A DNA stretch of 64,000 nucleotides from Craterostigma plantagineum (lineage: Eukaryota; Streptophyta; Magnoliopsida; Lamiales; Linderniaceae), in the NCBI GenBank assembly GCA_027422505.1, contig JAPQWV010000002.1, positions 26,328,501-26,392,500 of the forward strand, read 5' to 3'. The notes under the pieces are model-generated. The model was not told the DNA's origin and did not search any database. It saw nothing but the letters and a program-made list of their open reading frames with translations. A program made the position numbers and the translations under genes. Positions 10,805 through 22,350 of this stretch are shown here, in pieces. The first letter of the stretch is position 1; each line of letters begins with the position of its first letter.

Positions 10805-11441
10805 TTATTTTATAGGCCTAATGTCATTACAATTACATCGTTCATCAAAACTCTCTAACATATACGGACCAAAATGGTCAACACCTTTGAGTGCCTCGTC
10901 TAAGCCTTGTTGTACGAGGAATGCTCTCATCTTCAGACGCCACAATCCAAAATCATTTGAACCTGTAAATTTCTCCATCTCGAACCTTGCAGACGCCATG
11001 TCGTGTTTGCGTGTACGGTCCACGCTCACGCACCAATTGTTGGGAATTCGGCTATCTTTGATTCCTTTTAGATGTAGATTGTATCGAACGCTTGTGTATG
11101 TAATTTAACGAACGAGTTCAGATCGAAAACTTCAGAAATAAAACGAAAAAATGACACAACGATAGACGTGGTTCGGTTCAATAGAACCTACGTCCACGGG
11201 GCCTCAAAAGATGATTTCTTTATTGCTTTTCGGGTGATTATAGTAGACAGGAATGAGATCTAGAGATTTCGTGCTTACAACTTCTTCAGATGATAGCTCT
11301 GTAGAAGTTACACACACTCTAAACTCACTGCTTCAACTGATCAGAAAAAACTTCCGTACAAACTTCAGTTTATAGCCACGTTCTTCAGCTCGTACGAAAC
11401 TGCCTTTCATACTCCAACTTGCAGAATTGCTGCTGCCAACA
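10805..11441 (-). mobile_element. Fragment of a second Ty1/copia element: gag N-terminus plus 5' LTR
   Basis: The minus strand encodes a 74-residue gag start with KFTGSNDFGLWRLKMRAFLV, the usual N-terminal block of Tork/Tnt1-type copia gag. It is cut off by the SIRE-like LTR. Immediately upstream on the minus strand is an LTR-like block, 11,038-11,441 on plus coordinates. It starts TGTTGGGAATTC and ends GCTGCCAACA, with matching inverted ends. It contains TGGTTCGGTTCAATAGAACC, a motif common in plant copia LTRs. No partner LTR is visible. Confidence 0.6.
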
Positions 11442-11592
11442 GCATCTTCATTGGTGAATGATCAAGAAACAGACTCAACACTTTCAACCTTGGTCACACG
11501 CTTTACCAGCAAAACCATAAGCATATCAGAGCCTTTTCACTTCAGCATAGCTTGTTCTTGTCCAGCCTCGTTCATGTTTCATTTGCTTAGTT

Positions 11593-12668
11593 CCTACAGA
11601 TTCGGAGCTTGAAGATCTGCACAAGGCGTGCCGAGATTGGGGATTTTTCCAGGTTTAATTTCATCTATGCAAGTGGGCGTTTCTCGGCGCAAGAATTGAT
11701 TGTGGTTTGCTTTTCTTTTTTATACTGTAGCTGATCAATCATGGAGTGGACCGCCGAACATTGGAGGAAATGAAGCTGGAAATCAAGTAATTCTTCAACC
11801 TGTCATTAGCAAGTTCAGTCAAAGGCCTGGAGAACTTGAGGGTTGTGGGCAGATGTTTGTAGTATCCGAAAATCAAAAGCTCGATTGGGGCGACATGTTC
11901 GTCGGAGTTACTTCATCAAGGAAACCTCATTTAATCCCAATGCTTCCACAATCACTCAGGTCTCTTTCTTGCCTTCTCTTCTCCTTGCTTGTGTTACAGT
12001 TAATAAGCCATGGCTTGTTTGAATTGTTTCCTCTGCAATTCAGCTTCAGGGATGCTATAGACCAATATGCCGAAGAGTTAGAGCAGAAAACCTGTTCGAC
12101 GAAATGCGTCAAAGCTTGAGGATGAACTACTACCCACCTTGTCCACAGCCTGAGCTCGTAACGGGATTGAGCCATCATTCTAATGCTGGCTTATTGACAA
12201 TTCTCCTTCAAGTGAACGATACCCACGGCCTTCAAATCAAGAAAGACGGTGCTTGGGTTCCCATTTATCCACTCTCCGATGCATTTATTGTCAACGTTGG
12301 CAATATAATGTAGGTAATAACTAAAAAGACTGCTAGCATCATCATTATCATCATCATACTATGTCTGATTGTTCTTTGATCGATCTAATTCGGATATGAC
12401 GTATGGCAGATTGTGAGTAACGGCGCCTATCAAAGTGTTGAGCATCGAGCGGCAGTGAACTCTGAGGAAGAGAGGATCTCCGTGGGGACGTTTATATCCA
12501 AGATTTGATCTTGAGATAGGCCCATTTCCCAGTTTGACCTCTGATGAAAGTCCAGCAAAGTTCAAGAGAGTTCTTGTGGAAGAATATTACAAGGCGTTTT
12601 GCGGAGAAGCTTCATTGCAAGTCATCTCATTTCTTGATGCTCTTGAGGATTTAAATGCATGCGTGTAG
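11593..12668 (+). pseudogene. 2-oxoglutarate/Fe(II) oxygenase pseudogene (SRG1-like)
   Basis: Fragments in several frames match plant 2OG-Fe(II) dioxygenases of the SRG1/codeine-demethylase group: ELEDLHKACRDWGFFQ, then FVVSENQKLDWGDMF, then MNYYPPCPQPELVTGL, LQIKKDGAWVPIYPL and SVEHRAAVNSEEERIS. The first exon is absent; the retroelement stack lies directly upstream. An intron remnant is visible at about 11,958-12,048. A deletion near 12,090 removes roughly 25-30 codons and shifts the frame. The HxD iron ligand motif, normally H-S-D, reads H-S-N, while the distal His (EHR) remains. A frameshift follows the last conserved block near 12,500. It cannot make a functional enzyme. Confidence 0.8.
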
Positions 12669-13109
12669 TGTAAACTTGTGAATAAGTGCTTCGTGTTGGC
12701 GACGCTTTTTATACGAGGGTAAAGATGTCATTGTGCCATAAAGTTGCGCTGGCAATAACAAAAAGTTAATCGGAAGCCCGGACAAAATCCGCTCGTGTAG
12801 GCCCATTAATTAATTCAAAATAAAAAATCGGAAAGGGAAAAAACAAAAAACCCTTTGCGAGGCGAGGCAAGTATTTAAAGGCGATTCTCATCCACAAAGA
12901 ACCAAAAAGGTGCTGAAAGCAAAACTCGGCGTCGGCAACGCACACCGATACGAACACTTTTCGCTGCTTTATACATACACAAGGCGACGAGCCCTAGTTG
13001 CTTGGAGACTGTTTGAATCCTCTGTTCTTCTCCGTAATCGATAGTTCGGAGTGGAAAGGTTTTAAAATTTAGTTTTTTGTAACTTCGAAAGTATTCGGGA
13101 TTTTTAAGG
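12669..13109 (+). promoter_or_regulatory. 5' flank of the GIP1-like gene
   Basis: About 440 bp separate the oxygenase pseudogene from the GIP1-like start codon. The sequence contains AAGTATTTAAAGGC (near 12,869) as a TATA-like candidate, followed by about 230 bp of probable 5' UTR. No ORF of note is seen. Confidence 0.35.
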
Positions 13110-16100
13110 ATGAGTGAAGGCATGGATATGTCGCCGTCGACGAGGAAGATTGTGCAACGAGTGAAAGAGATTGTTGATCTGTCGGAAGCGGAGATCTATA
13201 CGACTCTTAAAGATTGCGATATGAACCCCGACGAAGCCGTTGTTCGGCTAACGGCGCAAGGTATTCTTTTCTTTAATTCTTTGCTTGGATAGAGTGTATC
13301 CTTCGACAATTAAACGGCGTCTGATTTGTATTTTTTTTTTCCTTTCTCCTGTCTATGTGAGTGAATGGTATTTGTGGGCTTTAGTTTCCTTTTCTCTGTA
13401 ATCAGCTGGGGGTGTGAAAGTTCTGACCTTCTCTGCTTGTCGGAGTTGAAAGAGGGAATCTTGTCTCTATCTTCTTTCTACAATGCATATGGACTGTTGC
13501 TGATAGTTGATTTTGACTGATGGTTGTAGGTAGCTTTCTGGAGGTGAAGAGAAAACGAGAGAAAAAGAACAAAGAGGTGCGTTTGTGGTATGCTGACAAC
13601 TGATACATAATTGGCTTGAATTTGGTGTAATGAGCTGTCTGTGGAAATTATTGTTGGCCGGGAAAGAAAAAAAAAAATATATATTCGAAGATTGTGTAAC
13701 ACACAATTTCCTTAAAATAGATTCGCCCCCTCACGTATGTGCTAGAGGTTTTTTAACGAGCGTCTATTTCTCAGGATACTTCGAAAAATCACGGCGTTCG
13801 TTTAGCACAAAAACGACACCGACAGCGAACGAGAAAAGAAATATAGCAGAAACAATTTTGGATGAATTAGTAATTTTTTTTTTTCTTTCTACTTGTGTGT
13901 TGTTTTTTTTTTTCAAGCCTAATGACCTATATATAGAAAAAATTAAAATAAATTTTTTTTTTTTTATTTTTAATTGAAGGATGAACATGTTTGAGGAATG
14001 GTTTAAACCATTCCATCAAACCACTCCAAAATTCAATCCAAAAACCACTCCAAAAATCTAATCCAAAAACCACTCCAAAAATCTAATCCAAAAACCACTC
14101 CAAAAATCTCATTCACTTAATTTATAAAATTATCTAATATAAATTATCTAACAATCCCCCACGTGAATGAGAGTTGGTTGGTTAATGTTTCTGCTATCTA
14201 ATGATACTCTGCATAGAGGATAGTATGTTTACCATTTGAACTTCCTCCTTGTATGCACGCTTGATTTACTGCAGTCCAGTAGAACACGATGTCTTTGAAC
14301 TGTCCCGCTTTTCGTGTAAACGAACCCACGTACAATACACAGAGACCATTTTTCTCTTGTTCCGTTCTCATGGTTTTGTCCATTATGGCCATGGACACGT
14401 CCTGATTCTGCGAGAGTTTCTAAAGAACTAAGCCTTTCAGTTCTCCTTTGAAGCGGCCCCACTTCTCCCTAACATAGGTGACTTCTCACGTCGCGAGTAT
14501 TTTCTATTAATACTCTGTGATAGTCATTAAAGCATCATAATGCTAACCTTTTCCGTCATCACTGTTTCTTGACAGGAATGAGCGGGGTTATCCCCAACAG
14601 TGATACCAAGTCCTAAAATTAGGTTGTCCCTTTGAACCTAGATCTTGGGATCTCCAGTCACATAGGTAGGGTTTTCCTTCTTAGTACTTTTATACTTTAA
14701 GGCTTTAATCCCATTCCTTTCGTCAACCTTTCAACCGCATCTCTATTTAACCCTTTGGTTAGCGGATCCGCAATGTTATCCGTCGATTTCACATAATCAA
14801 TCGAGATAACTCCAGTTGAGAGCAGTTGCCTAATGGTATTATGTCGACGACGTATGTGTCTCGACTTACCATTATACATAGTACTCTGTGCTCGTCCAAT
14901 AGCCGATTGGCTATCGCAATGTATGCATATAGGCGGCACAGGTTTTTCCCACTTAGGAATATCCTCCAGGAAATGGCGTAGCCATTCAGCTTCTTCTCCA
15001 CATTTATCCAAGGCAAAGAACTCGGATTCCATAGTGGATCTTGCTATAACCGTTTGTTTCGAGGATTTCCACGACACAGCAGCTCCAGCGAGTGTAAACA
15101 CATAGCCGCTTGTGCTCTTAGAGTCCTTCATGTCAGATATCCAGTTAGCATCTGTGTAGCCTTCTAACACAGCCGGATATCGACCATAGTGTAATTCATA
15201 ATCTCGAGTATACCGTAAGTATCTCAAAACCCGTATTATAGCGGTCCAATGATCCGCACTCGGATTGCTCGTGTACGAACTCAGTTTGCTTATAGCATAA
15301 GCAATATCTGGCCTAGTACAACTCATTAAATACATCAAGCTTCCGATAATCCGGGAGTATTCTACTTGAGAAATAGCCTCTCCGCGATTTTTCGACAAAT
15401 GAACGCTTCGATCTAATGGCGTTCTAGCAACACCAGAATCACCCTTGCAGAATTTATCAAGAATTTTGTCTACGTAATGAGCTTGACTCAAAACAAGACC
15501 GTTACTTGTTCGTTTGATTTTAATTCCTAAAATCACGTCCGCAAGTCCCATATCTTTCATGTCAAATTTCGAATTTAACATATCCTTGGTAGACTTGACC
15601 ATTTTGTCGTTACTACCAACAATGAGTATGTCGTCGACATACAGACATAAAATGACATAGTCATCGCCTGTTTCCTTTGAGTAAACGCATTTATCGCTCT
15701 CATTAATTTTAAAGCCGTAGTTGATCATCGCGTGATCGAACTTTTCGTGCCATTTCTTAGGGGCTTGTTTCAAACCATACAAAGATTTGATCAATCTACA
15801 GACTTTCTTTTCGGTTCCCGGAGCACTAAAACCCTCGGGTTGCTCCATATAGATTTCTTCGTCTAATTCACCATTTAAGAAAGCTGTTTTGACATCCATT
15901 TGATGTACTTCCAAATTTCTTAAGGACGCGATAGCAAGTATCATCCTTATCGAATTTATTCTCGTCACAGGAGAATATGTGTCAAAGTAATCTAAGCCTT
16001 CGCGTTGCTTGTATCTTTGATAACAAGTCTGGCTTTATATTTTTCCACAGACCCGTCTGGTCTCATTTTTCTTTTAAAGATCCATTTTGATCCTAAAGGT

Positions 16101-19100
16101 TTACATCCATTTGGGAGATCAACTAACTCCCAAGTATGATTCTGCAAAATAGAATCAATCTCGCTTTTTATGGCTTCTTTCCATAAAGGCCCGTCCACGG
16201 AGCTCACTGCTTCGTTATAAGTCAGCGGTTCCTTTTCAATCAAATATGTAACAAAGTCATCACCAAAAGATTTCTCTATTCGGGCACGCTTGCTTCGTCT
16301 AGGTTCAATCTCATGAACCGTACTAGGAATCTCGGTTTCTATATCATCTCGTTTAGATGTACCGGATCCATAATCGGATTTACAAGGAAATACATTTCAA
16401 AGAAATACGCATTTCTCGATTCCATGACCGTGTTCTTGTGTATATCCGAAATTTTCGAATCATATACAAGAAACCGATATGCCGTACTATTGTGTGCATA
16501 TCCTATGAAAATACAGTCCACAGTTTTAGGACCAATTTTCACCGCTTTAGGCGCAGGTACGGCTACCTTCGCCAAACACCCCCACATTCGCAAATGTTGG
16601 TATGAAGGCGTCTTTCCTTTCCATAACTCATATGGAGTTTTATCCATTTTCTTTCGAGGTATCCTATTTAATAGGTAATTACTCGTTAAGATAGCTTCGC
16701 CCCACATATTAGGCGGTAGACCTGAACTCAGTAACATCGCATTCATCATCTCTTTTAATGTGCGATTCTTTCGTTCGGCCACTCCGTTTGATTGAGGTGA
16801 ATACGGGGCGGTCAATTCATGGACAATACCATGTTCCACACAGAAGCTCCCAATTGGCGCTTCGTATTCTCTCCCTCGATCACTTCTCAATCTTTTAATT
16901 TTCTTGCCGAGTTGCGTTTCAACTTCGGTTTTGTAGAGAACGAATTTCTCTAATGCTTCGTCTTTGCTCTTAAGCAAATAAACATAGCAATATTTGGTGC
17001 AATCGTCAATAAATGTTATAAAATATTTATTGCCACCACGTGTTTGAACGTATTTCAAATCACATAAATCGCTATGAATCAATTCAAGCGGTTCGGTACT
17101 TCTTGCTACCGAAGGGAAAGACGATCTCGTCATTTTTGCGTCAACGCAAATTTTGCATTTATATTTCGAATTAATTTCGAATGTTGGAATATGTTCTATG
17201 TTAATTAATCGACGTATCGATTCAAAATTAACGTGACCTAATCTACCGTGCCACAAATTGGAAGATTCAAGCAAGTAAACGGAAGAACATTTTTCATTCT
17301 CATTTACAATAGTCATTACATTCAGCTTGAACAAACCATCACAGGCATAACCTTTACCAACAAACACACCCGACTTAGACAATATCACTTTGTCGGATTC
17401 AATAACAATACGAAAACCATGCTTGTTCAACAAGAACCCCGAAATCAGATTTTTTCGTATCTCCGGAACGTATAACACATCTTTCAGCGTCAATATCTTC
17501 CCGGAAGTCATTTTGAGCAGCACGCTTCCTTTTCCCTCGACGGTAGCAGCAGCCGAGTTGCCCATGTAGATCTTTTCTCCTTCAACTGGCTCACAGGTAG
17601 AGAAGAATCTACGGTTCGTGCACACATGGCGTGTAGCACCGGTATCAATCCACCATTCTTGTGGATTCGACCCAATCATGTTTACCTCCGAAACGACCGC
17701 GACGAGGCTCAAGTCCTCAACTTCTTTGGTGATGTCTTTCACCATATTGGCCTCGTGGTGCTTCTTTGGAAATCGACAGTCCGACGACTTGTGGCCTAGT
17801 TTGCCACAATTGAAGCACTTTCCCTTGAACTTATAGTTCGGCTTAGCGATGCCTCCGGTCGCCCCAAGTTTCGGTTTGGGTTTAACCGCGCCTTTGCCCT
17901 TTTTAGAGCTATGCTCCACCACGTTTACTTTCGGTTCAGATGAGCTCGATACTCTCTTTTCTGACCTTTTGTTGTCTTCTTCGATTCGAAGTCTAACAAT
18001 CAGATCCTCCAAAGACATCTCCTTGCGCTTATGCTTGAGATAGTTTTTGAAGTCTTTCCAGCCCGGCGGCAGCTTTTCAATAATAGCCGCAACTTGGAAA
18101 GATTCACTTAGAACCATCCGTTCTGCATGGATCTCGTGCAAGATCAACTGGATCTCCTGCACCTGACTGATCACAGTCTTGGAATCGACCATCTTATAAT
18201 CAAGGAACCGTCCGACAACAAATTTCTTTGTGCCGGCATCCTCAGTTTTATATTTCCGGTCTAACGATTCCCACAATTCCTTAGCCGTAGCGACCGCACC
18301 ATACACGTTGTACAGAGTATCGCTTAGGGCATTCAGAATATAATTACGACACAGGAAATCAGAGTGTTTCCATGCATCAACAGCGATCACGACCTCAGCG
18401 TTCGTCTCGCCGTCGTTCACCTTAGGCTCGACCTCTTTCAAGTATGTTGCTAGGTTCAGCGTGGTGAGGTAGAAGAGCATCTTCTGTTGCCATCTTTTGA
18501 ACGTCGAGGCTGTCCCCGTAAATTTCTCCGGCTTCTCCAGGTGGTTGACCGGTACGTTTGGCTTCGAAACCACAGGTATGGCAGTGGGGATAAAAGTAGT
18601 AGGGAGAACGTCAATGTTTTCATCGTTTCCCGCAGATTCTTGATTGTTGAGGAAGTCCACGTAATCTGACATCTTTGCGGGATCGTCGATCTATTTTAAG
18701 ATTGTTGGCCGGGAAAGAAAAAAGAAAATATATATTCGAAGATTGTGTAACACACAATTTCCTTAAAATAGATTCGCCCCCTCACGTATGTGCTAGAGGT
18801 TTTTTAACGAGCGTCTATTTCTCAGGATACTTCGAAAAATCACGGCGTTCGTTTAGCACAAAAACGACACCGACAGCGAACGAGAAAAGAAATATAGCAG
18901 AAACAATTTTGGATGAATTAGTAATTTTTTTTTTTCTTTCTACTTGTGTGTTGTTTTTTTTTTTTTTCAAGCCTAATGACCTATATATAGAAAAAATTAA
19001 AATAAATTTTTTTTTTATTTTTAATTGAAGGATGAACATGTTTGAGGAATGGTTTAAACCATTCCATCAAACCACTCCAAAAATCTAATCCAAAAACCAC

Positions 19101-22100
19101 TCCAAAAATCTAATCCAAAAACCACTCCAAAAATCTCATTCACTTAATTTATAAAATTATCTAATATAAATTATCTAACAATTATGTTTTGCTAGGTTAA
19201 AGTTATCAAGACACCAATCCGTGGTTCTCCTAAAAACAGTTCAAGCATAGGTATTAGGAACGGGCCAGATAGATACATTGGCCGCGGAAGTTCAACACAT
19301 TACAGTACTCATGGTACGATTGGGTTTTGTTTTCAATTGCTCTTGTTCAAATACTCGCATGACTTTAAGGCATTGGCTTATTTGAATTTTCGTTACAGTA
19401 GAGGCTAGCTCTATGCATGGAAAGCTGACATATGGGAATGGAGATGAAACAGCTGGTTATACGAGTTATATACCACCGGTATTAGATGTTCCAGGAAATA
19501 ATAAAAGCAATGGAAATTATGGTCACAGGTTTGTTCTTATCGAACTTGGAGTTAATCAAACACTGATTATTTATCTTGTGCTGCAGTAGTATTTGTCTGG
19601 GGGACTTTTACTTGTTGATATCTTAGTTTAGGCGATAGCTATCAGATCTCAGAGATTTTTATTAGTGGGCCAGCCAAATCAGTCTATTTATTCCAATTTC
19701 CATATGAGGTTAAGACATAAGATACCGTGAACACCACACTCGGATCATCCATGTCGGTTTTTCGGTTATAAGGAAGAGTTTTTGGCTTCGAAACGTTAAC
19801 TCTTGTTATATCAAAGCTCTTACTTCTTTTGGTCTTTCTTATTTTCACTTTCATGTTTTATTGGGTCTTGTTTCGCTAGAGATACGGATATCTTTTGTGC
19901 CAACTCCATGTGGTGTTCTCATTAATATTTCGTCTTCGTTGATTGCAGTAGCAACGGCGTTTCTGCTGAAAATGAGCAACCATCATTAGGGAAAGCTGAT
20001 AGTATAACTTCTGTTGTGCAGTCAACTGCCAATAGTGACTGGCCTCCTTTGGGAAAACCTGCCGCTGGACAACCGATCTCTGTTCTAGAGTATTCCGTTG
20101 ATCCCGAAATGCATCCAGACAAATATGATGTGCCATATGATGACTCTAATCAACATTATGTGAAAGAAAAGGTTCAAAAAAAGGAAAAGGGCATCCCTGA
20201 ATGTTCTGAAACAAATGAAAATTCGTCGAAGAAGATTCCAGAGCAAGTTTCTAGAGGTGCATCTCTATTCGAAAATAAGTTGCATAGAAGCATGGGATCA
20301 TCCCAGCTAGATTGTGATATCGAGCATCATGGATGTCATTTTCTTATACTATCTCTATTTTTATATGGCTTAGAACACATTTGAGAGTTACATATCATGA
20401 GTCATAGGCAGTCAATGCCCTGTAGCACAAATTTATGATCTCTCTCTTAGACAATGTTGAGGAGCTTTATTATTGTCTCTTGAACTCTGAAATTTGCTCG
20501 ACGATAACAGGTGAAGGACATGACGATTCAGTGTCAGCATTCACAAAAGACCTTCGAAGACTGGGTCTGGAAAATGATGATAGAGAGCTCCCACCTGATG
20601 AAGACGAGCTTTCTGTCATTATTCCAGATCATTTGCAAGTACAAGCTGCTGAGTGCTCACACTTGAGCTTTGGTAGTTTTCAGCCTGCTAAGAGTTCCAC
20701 TAACTCGCTTGGAATAGAGACATCTGCAGGCTTTGAAAGTGGCTTGGAAAATGGTCGCAGAAACAAGGATCATATATATTTTGCAGATAATGCAAATACT
20801 AGGTATAGAAAGGAATGTGAACTCTAGAGTTTGGCTTGCTTATTTCTTGTCCTTTGAATTCAGAAAATTCTCTTTTGCAGACCTAAGTTATATGCCGGTT
20901 ATGATTATGCCTCCGATGGGAGTTTGTTATATGGAAATGTTGCACCTGAAGGAATCTACAATTCGACTGTTGCCTCGCGCCCAGAAGAACCGAAGCAATA
21001 TTCTCTTACTTCATCAGTTCATGATCAGTCATTTAATGATTCTCATTCTGCTGCCCGCAATCAGACCAGTACACGTGTGCAAAATCATGATCTGCTTTCC
21101 AATATTCTGGTGAAATATTTCTGCCTTTGATTTATAATTGGATGTTTGGAACTTTTGCCGTGTGTCCATTTCAGTGTTATTGTTAAGTAGGATATGAATG
21201 ATTCGATTTTTATGGACTATCTTTTAGCGCCTTCTACAAAAACCATCATTTCATCTTCAAATTTGCTTGTCTTTGCTGTTTTTTCTGATATCCGTTATTT
21301 TGATTTGTGATAACAGCAATCATATGCAAACCCGGTATCAAGCCCATTTTTGGCTGCAAATGCTCAACCTGATCCAACTCATAAATTATATACAACTGTG
21401 CAACCAACGTCTGCTATTTATGGGAATTCTTTACCCGTGACAGGTGTTTCTGCAATTTCCATATCTGAGGTACCTTAAATTCGAAGGATAACGTGCGCAA
21501 TTGTTTTCCCTTCAATTGTATCAAATATTTGTTCTTGCTTCTACGAATCTTGATTGACTAGATTAGAATATTCCCGGCAATTACTAATTTAAGAACGATC
21601 TTAGTTTGTTGTTTTACGAAAAATATGTACACGATCGATCATTCGTTATCCATTGAACACAATCTGCTCTGTCTTCGCATGATAGATACCCTCTAACTCA
21701 CTCTCTTTGATGACGTTTCAGGCCTTAAAGGCTGCTGCTATACGAAAGACACAGCCTCCTCTGCCTCAACAACACCTTGATTTACAGTCATCCGTACCCC
21801 ACGGAGATGTTCACAGCTACGTATACGAGCCTTCAAATTTCAATCAATCATTAGCGCGCAAAAGCCCCAATCTTCAGTCCTTGGCAGCAGCAGCGTTCCC
21901 TCAGTACGAAGGCAGTGTTAATGCAAGTTATTTGCCTTACGATGCTTATCGACATGGAGATTACCCCGTGGATTTACCAGCTTCATTCCCTGGTAGAGGT
22001 TTACGCTATGATGATGGTTCGAATTATCCGTACGATGAGTACACACAGTTACTACTCTCACTTCAGCAGGTGAGTTATGTTATTTGTATATACCCCTCAT

Positions 22101-22350
22101 TCTCTCCTCTTATCTTTGTTGAATAGTTCTTTATACGTTCTTTGTGTAACGACAGAATGAGAACGCTGCAAATTGGCTCGGAAGAAACGAACCTTTGGCT
22201 ATGAACACTTCGCATCATCAGAATCGACAAAGGCAAATTCCGCAGCTTGGAATGGGTGAGCAGCAGTACGTAATGCCGAGGTACAACTACCATTATCAAA
22301 ATGGTGGTGATTCGTCGCTCGGTCGTCAGGGATATCCCGGAGACTTTTAA
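13110..22350 (+). CDS. GIP1-like: GBF-interacting protein 1-like (DUF1296) protein
   Basis: Ten exons keep frame: 13110-13260, 13530-13576, 19196-19313, 19399-19528, 19949-20256, 20511-20802, 20881-21109, 21317-21469, 21722-22069 and 22156-22350. They give about 590 residues, close to Arabidopsis GIP1. The N-terminus (1-66) is the GIP1_N/DUF1296 helical domain ([40 protein letters not shown]). The middle carries the family block [20 protein letters not shown]. The C-terminus is Gln/Tyr/Asn-rich. Family members bind G-box bZIP factors and raise their DNA binding in the nucleus. Intron 2 (13577-19195) contains a complete 5.5-kb copia element in antisense. All splice sites are canonical and no stop breaks the model, so the gene is probably functional if the long intron is spliced. 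Confidence 0.88.
13652..14153 (-). repeat. 3' LTR of the intronic copia element
   Basis: 502 bp with TG...CA ends. Near its plus-strand right end it holds copies of a roughly 25-bp unit (CCACTCCAAAAATCTAATCC core, about 14,020-14,108). It has one more copy of this unit than the partner LTR. Poly-T tracts also differ in length. Confidence 0.93.
14697..18672 (-). pseudogene. Copia gag-pol polyprotein with two frameshifts
   Basis: Three open segments form one polyprotein region: 18672-16339, 16243-15992 and 15968-14697. Segment 1 holds gag ([16 protein letters not shown]), a CCHC knuckle [14 protein letters not shown], the protease motif [10 protein letters not shown], and integrase with [15 protein letters not shown] and [11 protein letters not shown]. 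Segments 2 and 3 hold reverse transcriptase with [22 protein letters not shown] and the catalytic [10 protein letters not shown]. RNase H ([10 protein letters not shown]) and a proper C-terminus follow. Frame is lost near 16,390 and near 15,985, each consistent with a single-base deletion. The catalytic motifs are otherwise intact. Confidence 0.85.
18703..19180 (-). repeat. 5' LTR of the intronic copia element
   Basis: 478 bp, nearly identical to 13652-14153. The difference in length comes mainly from one fewer copy of the 25-bp unit near 19,072-19,138 and from homopolymer slippage. As the 5' LTR on the minus strand, it would drive transcription away from exon 3 and antisense to the host gene. 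Confidence 0.93.

Larger units (their letters stand above)
13652..19180 (-). mobile_element. Complete Ty1/copia element in intron 2 of the GIP1-like gene
   Basis: Two long terminal repeats (13652-14153 and 18703-19180) start TGTTGGCCGGG and end TTATCTAACA. They are flanked by an exact 5-bp duplication ATTAT (13647-13651 and 19181-19185). The element is 5,529 bp and reads on the minus strand, opposite to the host gene. A purine-rich tract (GTGGGGGAT on the minus strand, 14154-14162) lies before the 3' LTR. The usual TGGTATCAGAGC primer site is not present next to the 5' LTR. The LTRs are almost identical outside homopolymers and a short tandem array, so insertion is recent, but the polyprotein has two frameshifts. 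Confidence 0.95.

Noticed and set aside
13764..14110. Small frames in the LTRs at 13,630-13,988 and 18,675-19,039
   Set aside because: They occur in both LTR copies and consist of poly-T/A translation; not genes.
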